Assembly: GCA_002102555.1 (NCBI GenBank) | Contig: MCFL01000012.1 | Location: forward strand, 434,001 to 498,000 | Direction: 5' to 3' | Length of the DNA: 64,000 nt | Source of the DNA: Catenaria anguillulae PL171 | Lineage: Eukaryota; Blastocladiomycota; Blastocladiomycetes; Blastocladiales; Catenariaceae | Shown here: one piece after another, positions 31,437-43,432 of the stretch | Numbering within the stretch: position 1 is the first letter of the stretch | How the letters are laid out: each line of letters opens with the position of its first letter | The notes under the pieces: generated by a model | Database searches by the model: none | What the model was told of the DNA's origin: nothing | What the model saw: only the letters and a program-made list of their open reading frames with translations | Position numbers and translations under genes: made by a program

Positions 31437-34400
31437 TCAAGAGAGCCCAGACGCCGAAGGCGACGTTCGGAAGCCAAACCAGGACGCAGCCATGTTGGCA
31501 AGTGAAGGACGGTCTCGGACTTGCTGCTGCTGCTTGCCACGAAGTGAGCGGACGCGTTCAGGGGTTCCGCGAGGACTCGGGCCAAGGCCGACCATGCGGT
31601 TGGATTGCATGGCGGCCACGTAAAGCGGGTCGATGGCTGTGATCCACGCCAGCAGGTCGGACTATGACAGCAAAAAAGATGCGAACGTGGTGTTGGGTGA
31701 GAAAGACGAAACAGATTGAAACAAACAACGCAAAGGCAGGGCATACCGATGATTGACAGCGAAAGTTGAAAACACAATCTGGAGTCACCAGTGAAAAGTC
31801 GGTCGACGAGGGCTGTCAAAGGGAATAGGTTAAGGTGTGAATGAGTGACAAGTCTGAGGTGTAAAGTGAGCGCGGAGAAGAAGTACATCGTTGCCGCTGT
31901 GATTGCTGCTCGTTTCCGACGTCAAATTGGACCCGCATTCAATCCTTGAGTTCAGCAAGTGAATAAAGCCATGCTCTACGTGTTCGTCAGGTGATTCATA
32001 GAGCAAAATGTACGGCCGGCGAATCACCAGCCAGACGCGCGCCCATTCTCGGCCATGAGGAGCGGTCATCAAGACACTCGAGCGGCTCGACGACCGAGGC
32101 AAAGTGGTGCTGGCCGACGTCGTAGTGGCCATTGTCGGCCCGTCACTGTCCTCTGCCGATTCCAACAACAAGAAACCGCGCTTCGAAACGGAGGGTAAGC
32201 TAGCGACCAGGTCGCACACGACCGATTCGCGGAGCCGACCACCTTGTCCATGGCGGAGGCGAATGTCGGGCGTCAGCACAGAGTCGAGAGGAGGGCGCAT
32301 CCACAGAGTCAGGGCGGTTTGGGTCAAGACAATCGGTGAGCGGTGCGTTTCAGGGCTCGAGCTGGGTGTCGCATGGGCAGTTACCATAGCATCGCCGTCC
32401 GCATCCGGGTCAACGTCCGTATCCAGGCCAGGTGACGTGGATCGTGGAGAGGAGGAGGTTGCCCAAGCAGCTCCAGCTGGTGCCGTGGATTCGGAGCTGA
32501 GCGGGGCAACGACCGACTCGGGTGGCGTCAACGGCAAGGGCTTTTCTGGAGCGCCAGAACGTTGGGATGTATACGGGAGCATGAATGACGTGGATGAAGA
32601 CGACGTATCTGATGCTGACCACGTCTTTGCACCCCGATCCTCGGCCGACAACGATGGTGCTGCCCACGTCCTTGCGCCTCCTCTTAGCGCGGCTACGGCT
32701 GCCGCAAACGACTCGTCCACGGGCGCGCCTGCACCACCCCCTGCGTTGCTCATCCCCGATTCGGTGCTTGTAGTCGACTGGCGCCAATACTGTGGCGGAA
32801 TCGGCGGAATTTCGGGCAAGGATCTGCGATGAAACCGTGCTGCCTGGGACGCGAGCCACAAGCGTGTACGCTCCACATCACGCATGCGGGAGAGCCATGC
32901 CATGTGCTGCACGGCACGGGTAATGAGCCCGGCACCGCCGTCCTTGGACCCGAGAACGTAAAACGAGCCGAGGCTTTCTTCACCGCGAATGTACTCGGAC
33001 GCTGTCGAATGGAATGGCAAGCGCTGGACATTCCAGAGCGACATGGCCGAGCGGGAGACATTGTCGCCAGACCCTCCGCGGAGAGTACTTGTGAATGAGA
33101 GGTCAGTGGTCAGGGTCCAGCCCTCGGCCGTTTCAACTGCCTGCACAAGCAGCGCCATCGGGTCATCGTCAGCCATGGAAGTACCTGGGGTGATGAAGAA
33201 GGATACAGGGGAGTACCATGGTTGCCATCAAGGTTCCCGATTCGCTCGTTGACGGTCGATTCAAATAAAAGAACTCGTGCAAGCTGGAATCCCACGCAAA
33301 CTGGACCTCAATCACCGACTGCCCGGTTCTTTGTACCTCCGTGTGCGTCTCGCGCAACTTTGGTAGCGCCAACGTCATGCCGCCATGTACAACCTGGGTC
33401 CCGTTCGGCGAGATCCACCGCCACTGGCCTAGTTCGACCTGCTCCACGGCCGCTGGGTACGCAATGGGCGACGTAAGCGTCACATGAATGCGGCGTAGCA
33501 TGCCGTGCCGGAGGCGAACGACTGGCGGGCGAATCGAGGACGATACGTCGCGAGGCTGATCAATGGCAACGGGGACAAAGAAACCGTTTTCGTCGAGCTG
33601 CAGCACTTGAATGTTGGCCATGACGAGGTACTTTGTTGGGGACGACAGTATTTCGGGCGATTGCGATATCATGGCCATGTCAAGGTCGAGTTCGCGCGTC
33701 ACGAGCGGCATGAGGTCGTCGGCGATTTGAGCATAAACCTCAATCAAGACATGGTCAATCGAATCAGCCAGGGCCCCACTGCTCCCACTTCGACTGAGCG
33801 TCCCAGTGCCGCTCCCACTATTCGCCCGTCCCATACCGCCACCACCTCGACCAGGTGCTGTTGGCGATGCCGCCAAGGCCGTGGCGGGCACGAAAAACGA
33901 TGCCGACGACAAGAATGGGATCGACATGGTTCCCGTAAAACCAGCCATTGCTTCAGTCCAGTGCACGCTCGACCGATACCGTACGGCCAGGCGAAAATGA
34001 TCCAGTTGCTTGAAATCGGGATTGTTGGGATTGCCCGTCAGCTCCATGACCATGATGTCGACGGCCGACCCGCGTTGAGTCACATGCAACTGCAAGAACC
34101 CCAGAATAGACTGGTTCGAAAGCGTCGACACAATGGCCACGGTCGCATCGCCCGATTGCCGCAAGCCCACGCGTACGGTTCCCACAAGGGTCGACGAGTC
34201 GACATCGACGTCATCGTCATCATCCACATCGTCGCCGCCTCCACTTTCATCCTCATCATCACCAATCCTCGAAGCGCGCCTCGATCCGCTGACACCCAGC
34301 CCACCTCCCGCCCGATCGACCGGTGCGTACGCGGGTACAAACGGATTCCTTTGAGGCACGGAATTGCTGCCGTAAACGAGCTCCATATCCGCAACGCGCT

Positions 34401-36904
34401 GGCCAAACTCTTTGAGGGACCACACACGCACAGCGCGCATGCCCAAATCAAACACCTTGACCGCGATCCTGGGCCCACCTGTTCCGCCCGCATCCCCACC
34501 GCCCTCAATGTGCAACTGGTATACAACCTTGTACCCAAGCTCGCGCGCCCATACGTTTGCCTTCTTGATGAGCGCGCTCTGGTGCCTCGCGTCAGAAAAT
34601 AGCCCGCGCTCGATGCGTTTCCACCGAACTTGCTCGGCGAGCCGCGTGGCTAGCGTGCGCATCGGGTCTCGGCGGGTGGTTGTCACCGGCGCCCGCCCGC
34701 CAAGACTTTTTGTTTTGCGGCGCGGGTGAATGAACCGAAACAGGTACTCGGTGCCCAGCCGGATTTGATCGCCAGATTGCAGTATGACGGTTTTGGTGAC
34801 AAGCTGCGAGTTGACATACATGTCGTACCCGCCACTACCCGGGGCCCCTCGCGGTTGCAAAAGTACAACGTGGTCCGAATTGTAAATGACGGCATGGCAC
34901 GGCTGGAGCTTGTCCAGAACAATGCCCGAGTCGAGTGCAGATCCAAGCGTGGTTTTGCCGGGCGGGAGCGTGTACACGAGCGATTCGTTGAGCGAATTGG
35001 GCTGCTGGTTGAGCAAGTGCGGATGGCGTTTGGGCGAGGTGATGCCGACGTGGCCGTTGCCAATTTTGATGCCGAGTTCGGCAAGCACGCGGTCTTTTTC
35101 GTGGGCGATCTCTTGAGTGCGGCGGAGCTTTTCTTCCCATGTTTCTGCAGACGGCAAACGTCGAGAAAGTCAGAATAAGGAGAGAAAAATGAGTATACAA
35201 GGCTAGCCTTGAATACCGTTGAGCTCCTGCATGAGCTTTTCGCTGGAACGCAATTGATCTTGTAGTTGTCCAAGTACCTCGGGCTCGGGACGGTTTCCGC
35301 CCGGCGATGATCGGTCGGCATTTGACAGCTGGCGGCGCAACTCGTTGATTTCGGATTTGAGATCGGTAATGAGCTTTGCATTCGGATCCTCGTTGACCTT
35401 TGCTCGGTTGACAATACGCTTGGCGCGATCCGAGTACCGCAGTGTTGACAAGGTTTCGGAAGCGTTGATGGCCGCGGGTGAAATGCAACTGACTGTTTGA
35501 AGTACACACATGCGAGCCCGTCAATGACTGCCAATCCCTCGACTGAGCCAGGAAACACAGCGTACCCATGTGCGTCTTGGAATTCCCACCCAGCGAGTCC
35601 TTCAACAACCACGTCAACACGCTATCCCGATACGGCACATGCATGCTCTGTTTTCCCGCCCTCCCCGCACTCACATCGGCCAGTGCGCTAATCACCTTGC
35701 CCAAACTCGTCAACGACTTGTTAATGTTTGCCCCTTCCTTCAACCTCTGCCCAGTGGCGCCCGTGGAATTGGCCCGCTCGCTGCCCGCCAAATCCACAAA
35801 CGAGATGCGAGACACACGCTCGCTGGCCAACCTCGTTTCCGGGTCGTACCGGGTCTGTGTCAAAACCACCTGAAATACGGCGTGCGACCGTGACGATTCG
35901 TCGTTCATGTTTGTGTGGCCGACGGTGCGGAGCTGGTTGCCTGATTCGATGAGGCGCAAAAAGTCGTCGGCAGATGTCAGGATGAGCTTGCTGAGGTCTT
36001 CGACGTACGGGCCGAGGCTTGGGTGTTCGCGCACACGTAGCTTGCCCTTGTTCATGGGATTGAGCAAGTCCTTGACTTTTTCGCAATAGATTTCCATGAA
36101 GGACGCCTCAACGGAGAAACCAACGGTGGCGCCCGAGGGATCCTCGAGCTGTTTTCGGCGCGCGATTTCGGTAAACAAGTAGGCCGACGCTCGAGGGATG
36201 ATGCCGGCGCACCCATCCCCCTGGCGGCCCATCATGGTATATGTTTTGCCCGATCCGGTTTGGCCATCTGTGCAAAGAATAGAGCATCAGTCCGTTGCCA
36301 GTCATGGGCAGCAAATACAGAGCCATCGGTATCACGTACAGGCAAACAAGCACACGTTGTACCCCTCGAATGCATGTTCCAACAGCGGCTTGGCCACCAC
36401 ATCAAACACGGTTTGCTGATCTGCTCCGGGGGCATCCTGAGCTTGTGATACAAAGCACCGGTCAAAGGCAAACTCATTCTTGCGATCAAACGCCCCGCCG
36501 AGGTCCATGTTGGAAGCGCGCTTGTTAACTGTGGATGCGATGCTGATGATGGACCCGCGCGGGGTCGCGGGCATGCCCATTGTTGGTGAAATGGAGGTGG
36601 GCGGAATGGGTGAGGGCGAGGTCGAGGTCGATCCCGAGACGGACGAGGATGAGTTGGGTGCCGCGGCATTGTTGCTGGAGTAGACTGTAATGGATGTCCC
36701 GTCGGGGCTGACGTCAATGCATGACTCTGAGCCAGCTGCGATTTCACGCGGGTTTGGTGGTCTTCATGTTGCACGGAAGAAAAAAACAATGCAAGTGTCA
36801 ATGAAAGCGAGCATGATCCGAATCGCTGCAACCGAGATATGGAGATATGAAGCAGCATACCGCACACGCACAAACACCTGGACTGAGGATCCATCGCTCG
36901 ACAT
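31437..36904 (-). CDS. UNC104: Kinesin-3 (Unc104/KIF1 type)
   Basis: Eight exons with GT-AG borders (36904-36861, 36761-36340, 36267-35566, 35492-35217, 35144-33217, 33140-31887, 31812-31747, 31661-31437) total 4,917 bp, 1,638 aa. The motor domain has the P-loop [11 protein letters not shown], switch [12 protein letters not shown], switch II VDLAGSE and the neck region [11 protein letters not shown]. Then follow a coiled coil, an FHA domain ([17 protein letters not shown]), a KIF1-type stalk ([19 protein letters not shown]-like), and the DUF3694 block near [13 protein letters not shown]. At the C-terminus is a PH domain ([20 protein letters not shown], closing with [13 protein letters not shown]). 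Such kinesins carry synaptic-vesicle-like cargo or early endosomes along hyphal microtubules by phosphoinositide binding. The fifth junction (33141-33216) is the least certain; the others are exact. The gene appears intact. Confidence 0.93.
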
Positions 36905-37879
36905 TTTGTGCTGAATCACGGGAAACGAAATGAAAGCCAAGTTTGGGTCGGGATGGAGCAGTCTTGCGCCTCCAGGCTGAAAACAACAGTGCCTTGATAC
37001 TTGAGGGAATATGCACAAAAAAAAGGAGGAAGGGCCTGAATCAAGTCAAGTATTCACAAGTGAACGGTCCGCTTCGAGTTCCTGCTCAACCATTTGTCGT
37101 GAGATGACTTGGGTGGATACTTGGCAACAGAGCTGCCGAGCATTTGCCGGGCTGTGGCAACGACTCAGCAAGCGAGAATCAACAGAATCCACACCACAGT
37201 TCACCACAACAGACAAGCGTGTGCAGAGAAGTCGTCTACGGCCGGCCCACAAGCGCAACCGGCTGTCCCGTGAATCGATTGAGTCAGCAGTCGGCCACGC
37301 GTTGCGTGACTTGGGGTGAAAAGCGCAAGGTGTCGCAGGAGCTACTACGCTGGTGGTGTGGGGCGTCGCGGCAAAGTCTGCCTCGTATGAATGACCGGAA
37401 TCACTTTGGAGCGGGAGGGCACAGATATTGCATTGAGTGGCAGCTACGATGCCGTTGAAACAATCATGGGGGGTCCTTGGTTCATGATAAGGGCGACGAA
37501 CCAAAGCAGCAGTGTCCTGCAGTCAACGTTTGCCCATGGGCGAGGCAGCCAGACAAGGAACCCCGCTGTGGGAACTGGGAACGACAGATGATGAGCGAAA
37601 TTGAATCCTCACCCGGCATTCATTTCCTGTCAAGCGTTGCAGCCGCTGAGATCCGACAAGGTATTTGAGCAGCTGTCCGTGACCTGCAACTTCGACTCTG
37701 GATCGCCCAGTGATCCGGCTTGGTTCCGGTGAGAGGCTCAGATCATCAATACTTGGAAAGGCATCAGCCCAAGCTGCGAATTTTCCAGCATGGACCTGTT
37801 TCAACCAGTGGTGCATGTATGATACGGTGGGAATCGATGTCCTCACGCTGTCGTACTCGCCAAGCCAACATAACCATCC
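36905..37879. other. Intergenic
   Basis: 975 bp upstream of the kinesin gene and downstream of the FSH hydrolase gene. Only short frames on either strand; no repeats or RNA genes recognised. Confidence 0.4.
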
Positions 37880-38818
37880 CTACTCCACCTTGGGTACAAC
37901 CTTGTCCAAAAACTCGCTCACAGCCGCCTTCCCCGCCGCATCCATGGGCACATAATGTGCACCCTGATGCTCGTACACACTCGGCCCCTCAAACGCCTCC
38001 GCCAGCGCCTTGCTACGGTCAGGTGTGACCCACTCGTCATTGAGTCCCCACACATGCAACGATGGCGTCGGGCACTTGACCTTGGTGTCCACATACGCAT
38101 CTGCATGCGCCGGGTCCCTTGACGCAAACCCGCTCACGCACACAACAAACTTGAGCGGCCCATGGCTGGTCCAGGTCGGGTCGCGGTGCATGGTGAGCGC
38201 GAGCATGCCTGCCATGGCGGCGCCTTGCGAAAAGCCCAGGATGCCGTCAAATGGGCCTTGCGACTCCAGGGCGTGTTTGAGGACGGTCATGGAGTCGGAA
38301 AAGCCCGCGTAGATTGGCGGGTGGGATTCCGTGTCAAAGTTCCACCATGCGCACTGGCCCTCGTCGCCCGACGATGGGTCTGTGTCGGGGGAAGCGATGG
38401 AAAGTGTCGGCGTGTGTGGTGCCGAGATGTAAACTATACCATAAAGCAGCAACGGGCAGGGAATCAGCGCACCGGATGCGATATATATTACAGAGGGTGA
38501 AAGAAACGGACCGAGATCAGCCCGATTCTTGAGGAACTTGCGCAGTACTCCCGTGCGTTTGGAAAAGATGGTGGCATTCTGAGTGTAGCCGTGAAGGCAC
38601 AGGATACGGAGCTTGGAGCCGGAGGGTGCGGACATGGCGGTGGAGTTGTTGCTCAATCGGTTGGCGAGTTGGAAGACGGAAGCCGAATTCATTGGGATGT
38701 CTTGCACTGTTTTGTACATAATGCATATGATTGTCGAAAGAGAAAAGAAGAGACACCCAAAGCACAGCAACCACGCTGACAGTCTCCTTGATCTCGTAAG
38801 CAGAAAACCGTGAGACAT
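37880..38818 (-). CDS. FSH1: FSH1-family serine hydrolase
   Basis: Alpha/beta hydrolase of the fungal family-of-serine-hydrolases. Two exons (38818-38512, 38433-37880; 78-bp intron GTCCGT...TATAG) give 861 bp, 286 aa. Motifs: LRILCLHGYTQNATIF (oxyanion strand), ADLVYISAPH across the splice, WWNFD, ILGFSQGAAMAGMLAL (nucleophile elbow GFSQG), CPTPSLHVWGLNDEWV (catalytic Asp) and HQGAHYVPMD (catalytic His). Substrate of the family is largely unknown; some members release polyketides or act on short esters. The N-terminus is uncertain: from ATG 38818 there is a strongly hydrophobic stretch (WLLCFGCLFFSLSTIICIM) that would make a signal anchor, whereas ATG 38635 would give a typical soluble FSH1. 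Confidence 0.85.
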   Translation of the reverse strand: MSHGFLLTRSRRLSAWLLCFGCLFFSLSTIICIMYKTVQDIPMNSASVFQLANRLSNNSTAMSAPSGSKLRILCLHGYTQNATIFSKRTGVLRKFLKNRADLGPFLSPSVIYIASGALIPCPLLLYGIVYISAPHTPTLSIASPDTDPSSGDEGQCAWWNFDTESHPPIYAGFSDSMTVLKHALESQGPFDGILGFSQGAAMAGMLALTMHRDPTWTSHGPLKFVVCVSGFASRDPAHADAYVDTKVKCPTPSLHVWGLNDEWVTPDRSKALAEAFEGPSVYEHQGAHYVPMDAAGKAAVSEFLDKVVPKVE

Positions 38819-38909
38819 CGCCTACAGACCATAAAGAAGCGAATATGTTTTAGTTGTATGAATACAGAAAAGACAAGTAAGAATTAATCAACAATACGGG
38901 CCGGCTCCT

Positions 38910-40231
38910 TTACTGCAAGGTCAGCTCACCCTCCTGAATCACCTCCGTCACATATCGCATAAACTTCCACATGCCCACCGACCACTCGACATTGCCCATG
39001 CGATCTGTAATCCTTTCCGGAAAGGCAATCCCAAACCCGCGAGCATTGGGCACCTTCTTGTTGCCTTGGCTCTTGACCACCAACTGGCCCGTTGCTGGAT
39101 CATACGACAAATCACCCTTGGCCAGTTTCTTGCCATCCACAACCATGTCGGGCATGCCACGTGTGCGGAATCCAATGGCATACACAATGTGCTTGATGTC
39201 GTCCCAGTGTGCGGCATACACCTTGTCCTCGCCGACGCCATCCGCAGGCAAATCGACCCACCGAATGCCCAACTTTTCGCGTGCCGCGGCATCTTCCAAG
39301 TTTGCCTTTGCCCAAGCGGCCGCTTGGCCCTTGAGCCCCGTGTTGTCGTACAAGATCCAGTCCTCGGGCATATACACGGCGTACTTGAGCGGCGCGCGCG
39401 AAAACACGCTCACCTTGTGGCCTTGCGCGACCAAGTTCATGATGCACAAGATGGCAGAGTGTGAGGCGCCAATCACGGCCACGTGCGTGGCGAGCCGGTT
39501 GCCGAGGCAAGTACGCTGGGCAGCTTGGATGGCGTCAGGCACGTGTCGAGGTCCAGCACCGAGATGGGGTGCGGGGCGAGATCGTGTGGCGCGGGCGCGG
39601 GGGTCGGAATGGGCACGGGTTCCGAGCCCGTGCACACATACAAATGGTGCGCGGTCACGGTACGAGTCGGCAGCGAGCCGTCGACGGCGGGCGTATGTGA
39701 GAAGGGGTCGGCAACGCCCTCGTGCACCTTGAGCGAGTACAAGTTGTCGGCGGCACCGTGCTCAATTTTGGCAACCCATCCCTTGACGGGCACAATGGCC
39801 TCGGGATAAGCAACAGCAAGGTTGCGCGCCAAATGCATCGTCATGCGCTGCGCATGCACGAGCTCGCATCCGGCATCCTGGTCGAGCATTTCCAACTTGG
39901 CCAGCGCACCTGCTCCGCCCTCGACGGGCACTTGGGCGGCCTTGCACAGTGCGGGCGAGACTTGGGCGTACTTAAGGAACAGCTTGACCTTTGTGTTGCT
40001 GGGCACCTCTGGGTACCGCACCAAGCGGCCGCCCGAAAACGACGGGTCAATCCATGCAATCGTGTGGGCCGGGTTGGTGTCGAGAAGGCGGGCAACGACG
40101 GCAAGGCCTGCGGGTCCCGCGCCAATGACGGCGGCAGAGTAGGTGGGTGTGGTGGTCATGGTCATTGTTCGGTGAGCAGCGGGAGTATTGCTATGCAGTC
40201 GACGGGCGGGCAGGGTCACTCGGGAGAGCAT
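38910..40231 (-). CDS. Flavin-dependent monooxygenase-like oxidoreductase, one missing base
   Basis: FAD/NAD-binding protein of the lysine/ornithine N-monooxygenase-like or FMO-like superfamily. The N-terminal Rossmann motif is AAVIGAGPAGLAVVARLL, followed by FSGGRLVRYPEVPSNTKVK. A second nucleotide-binding site reads VAVIGASHSAILCIMNL, then GHKVSVFSR. An ATG-like IVYAIGFRTRGMP motif and a C-terminal GFGIAFPERITDRMGN segment follow. From ATG 40231 the N-terminus LSRVTLPARRLHSNTP looks like a mitochondrial presequence; upstream ATGs at 40240 and 40354 are in frame. The span is 1,322 bp, one short of a multiple of three. The frame slips at about 39486-39530, just before the second Rossmann motif; one added base joins both halves (440 aa). 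Substrate unknown. Confidence 0.75.
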
Positions 40232-40603
40232 GGCATGCATGGGGCTCTTGAGAAGACAGGGACGGGCGGCGGCAGCAGTGGCGGGCAATGGGTCCTTTAT
40301 GAAGGGCCGGGAGCGGCCGACGGGTCTTGGGGACACAGCGCCGGATGCATGCATTCAAGCGTGGTTCACACGAACATTTGACCGCCTTCGATCTTTTTTT
40401 TTCCGCACTGGCTTTCTGCAGATCAAGTCCGGCCATCCTCTTGCAGCTCGTCTTGGCCCACAACTTCTCGCGTCGGCATCGATACATATTCATCCGCAAC
40501 AGCTCCTCAATGATGCGAAGGGCTACTGGCCCATTCCTTCAACACACCAGAAACCGTCTCCCAAAACACTACTTCACCACCTCCTATCCCGCGATCCACA
40601 GGC
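40232..40603. other. Intergenic, promoter of the flavin enzyme and 3' flank of the glycosyltransferase gene
   Basis: 372 bp between two - strand genes. No motif recognised beyond the possible longer N-terminal extension of the flavin enzyme up to 40354. Confidence 0.35.
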
Positions 40604-42046
40604 TCATTCCCTTCTGATTGCGACGTTTATCTCGTCCAATACTGGGCCCCACATCCCGCTCTTGAATACATCCACATCAAACTCCTTGACCACCGCGCCG
40701 TACTCGCCCATCATGGCCAGCAGCGGCTTTTCCTCTGCCCAATGCGCGCGCTTCAGGTACAAGAACGGCCTATTGGCCAGCAACACCTCAGTACAAGTCC
40801 CATATCCCTATACATATAGTACATACGTTCAGTCGAGGGGGTCAGCAAACGCAAATGACTGCGGTGAAGGCTGAGGCGGCGGTTGTCGTACCACTTTGCC
40901 AATAACAACGTCCGCCGCGTGCATCCACTCGGGCACCTGAATCGTGGCCGGATCCAGGCCAACGATATCCTCGTGCTCCACCGCGCCGACAAACGTCCAT
41001 CCGGGACACTGCAGCCGTACGGAACCAAGCAATGCTTGGTTTCGTGGCCGCCAAACGTGACAAGCGCCAGCTTGGATGTTGCGGGAATCCCGAATTGCGC
41101 ACGAAGTAGCGCTGGTGTGATGTGAGCGGACGCTGTGCGGCCAAACACGGGAATGTGGGTAGTGGGCGGAGCGAGCGGAATGGGTGGCGAATAAGCCGAG
41201 CAGAGATAGTGGGCCACGGGAGCTGGCCAGATTCCAGCAACCAGTGGGTAAAGAGAGAGTACGATTGGGTCATGGATTGGATCCAGGCGGGCGGCGGAAG
41301 GCTTGGCGGATGTTGCAACATGGAGAGATAAATGGAATCCCATGTGCTGGGCACCCAAAAGTCATGAGCCGTCAGTACGCAACTGCGATCGTAATTGCTC
41401 AAGGCAGACTCGGAGCAGGCACGCACAAGTTGGTACACAACAGCGAAGGCACGAGCAGCTCCTGGGCGATTTGGGCAGGCGCAAACGAGGCATCTGATAA
41501 AATCACGAGCTGGCGGCTATCGAGAGTGTGCGTCAAGGATGCCAAACGGGCGACCTCGTCGCTGACAAGCCTTGCGTAATCGTTGGCCACAAACGCTTGC
41601 GCTTCAGCAATCGACAAGGTCACGTCCATTGTGACTGGATCCTTTTGAATGACACCGGCATCAAGCCGGCAAATGGGTCTACATATGACATGTACATGCA
41701 TGTGGCCGTGAGCTTGGGTGGCAACGGCGGTACGGCAGGCAGCGCGAGTGCTGGGCGAACCGACGAAGAGTAAAGCGATGACCACAAGTGTCGATCAGAT
41801 TGGTGAAGAGATGAGCGGGCGCAAACGTGACAACCTCAACCGAACAGTCCGCCAGCTGAGGCGAAGTAGCGGGCAGGAGCAGGTGGTTCAAGAGAAGGCC
41901 GCAGCGGGACGCATGACCAAAGCCTGTTTCAACACGTGGACTTGTGAGACGTGCTGCGAGACACTGTTGGGAACGGGCAGATGGTGGATACCGTGACCAG
42001 AGATGTACCACACGAGGTGGAAACGACGGCTTGCAGGTGAATTCAT
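40604..42046 (-). CDS. Glycosyltransferase of the arabinokinase-N-terminal / MurG-like type, two frame breaks
   Basis: Five exons (42046-41992, 41923-41761, 41678-41439, 41346-40892, 40807-40604). The start MNSPASRRFHLVWYISGHG is spliced in phase to FGHASRCGLLLNHLL, giving the diagnostic ISGHGFGHASR of the GT-B glycosyltransferase domain found alone in fungi and fused to L-arabinokinase in plants. Later blocks fit: CRLDAGVIQKDPVTMD, LVILSDASFAP, FTWDSIYL across a splice, IPVFGRTASA, LALVTFGGH, CPGWTFVGA, MHAADVVIGKV spliced to GYGTCTEVLLANRPFLYLKR, and EKPLLAMMGE. Exon lengths sum to 1,117. Two frame breaks in exon 4 (about 41250-41330 and about 41035), each equal to one missing base, would bring it to 1,119 bp, 372 aa. 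The sugar donor and acceptor are unknown. Confidence 0.75.
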
Positions 42047-42312
42047 TCTTCTATTGCCTCAAGTCTTTCGGGCATCCATGGCATCCACGGCATTGGCAGG
42101 CGAAAATCCATCAAAATGGCTGGCTGAAGACGCGGACGCGTCCAGCCGGTCGATCCAGACCAGTCCCCGATCCGACTTGCGCCGCCCTGTAGCGTGACAA
42201 CTGGCCAACGTGTGTGCAGCCCGCAATTCACATTCATACTTCGCTTTTCGATTTCAGCAAGTAGCTCACCTAAATTGGTTCTCTTCTTGTCAGCCCATCA
42301 TCACTGTCGTTG
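42047..42312. promoter_or_regulatory. Divergent promoter region
   Basis: 266 bp between the ATGs of two divergent genes, so it should carry both promoters. No TATA box or specific operator identified. Confidence 0.35.
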
Positions 42313-43186
42313 ATGCCTTATGCATTTTGTCGCTCTGACAAGATTGCGTCATACAAGCGCTTGAAGGAAGAAGTTGCTCGCGTTCCATTCCCTCAAAGTA
42401 ACGACGACGTGGAAACCGCGACAGAGCCATTTGTATCGCAAGAGATCACACTAAGTCCGCAAGATCATCAGCCGCCCATGGGGTAGCTTCTTCCACCAAC
42501 ATCTCGAAGCGGCCAGTCCTCGCCTTCAAGCCATTATTGTGGCGATTCTCGCCGCCAGGGCCCCGATTGACTCGATCCGGTCAGCGCTTGCCATTCTGCA
42601 GTCGGCGCAGACCATCACCTCCCAGTGGGCCCTTGCCCACCAGGCCTTGATGGCTGTCGTTGTCGCGGAGTTGGCCGCTGACGTGGCCGTTCCGCTCTTG
42701 GGAACCTTGGCTGTCTTCTACCTCTACCTTCTCTATGCGCACCAGGAGTCATCCTTTGATGACGACGACGTGCCCATGATCTTTGACCCCAAGAACACGT
42801 TGCAGCTCATGTCGATGGACTGGTCGACGGTTCCCACCCTGTTCCGCCAACAATTCGCTGACCTGCTTTCCGAGAGGCTCATCTCCGCATTTGTCTTACA
42901 CGCGGCCAGAACCTTCTCAACTGCCGTCGTCAAGTTTTGCCCCGGCGTCTCGGTCAAGTGGGACACGCAGCTACGCGCCCGAGGATGCCCTCGAGTCGGC
43001 GGAGCGTTTTCCGGATTGGATTTATCCCTTGGCAACGACGTCGATGCTGTTCTCCCACTCTTGCCCAGACTGACTGGTCAGCTGTTGTCATACCCCTTTC
43101 GTTCAAGTTCGGTCCCTCGACTGCCGCCCGAACTCATCAAGGATTTTGTCATCGTCCTGTTTGTTGATCTATTCAAAATACATTGA
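42313..43186 (+). CDS. Hypothetical protein with hydrophobic segment
   Basis: ATG 42313 opens a short exon (PYAFCRSDKIASYKRLKEEV). A 58-bp candidate intron (GTAACG...CTAAG, about 42406-42463) joins it to a long frame beginning RKIISRPWGSFFHQHLEAA. That frame continues with helices (IIVAILAARAPIDSIRSAL) and a membrane-like segment (LLGTLAVFYLYLLYA), then an acidic FDDDDVPMIFDP. After about 42960 an alternative frame (APEDALESAERFPDWIYPLA) looks more protein-like than the continuing one, so the 3' half may contain another intron or indel. No homologous family recognised. Confidence 0.4.
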
Positions 43187-43432
43187 TGGGAATGCAAACA
43201 TAAAGGACATGATTGGAATACTATCGGGGCCGGATGTGAAACGTGCCAGCGAGTGTAATGGGAATGGGTTGCAAGGGTCGAGGATTGCTGAGGCAATGGA
43301 AGCAAAGGGATACACACAGAGTCGTAGAGCAGGACGAACATAAAAAGGCAGATGGACAATACATATAATATGGTGTAATAATGGCAATGACGAGGAAAAT
43401 GGGAAGGTTGGGTCCTTTTGCAGCCGATTCCG

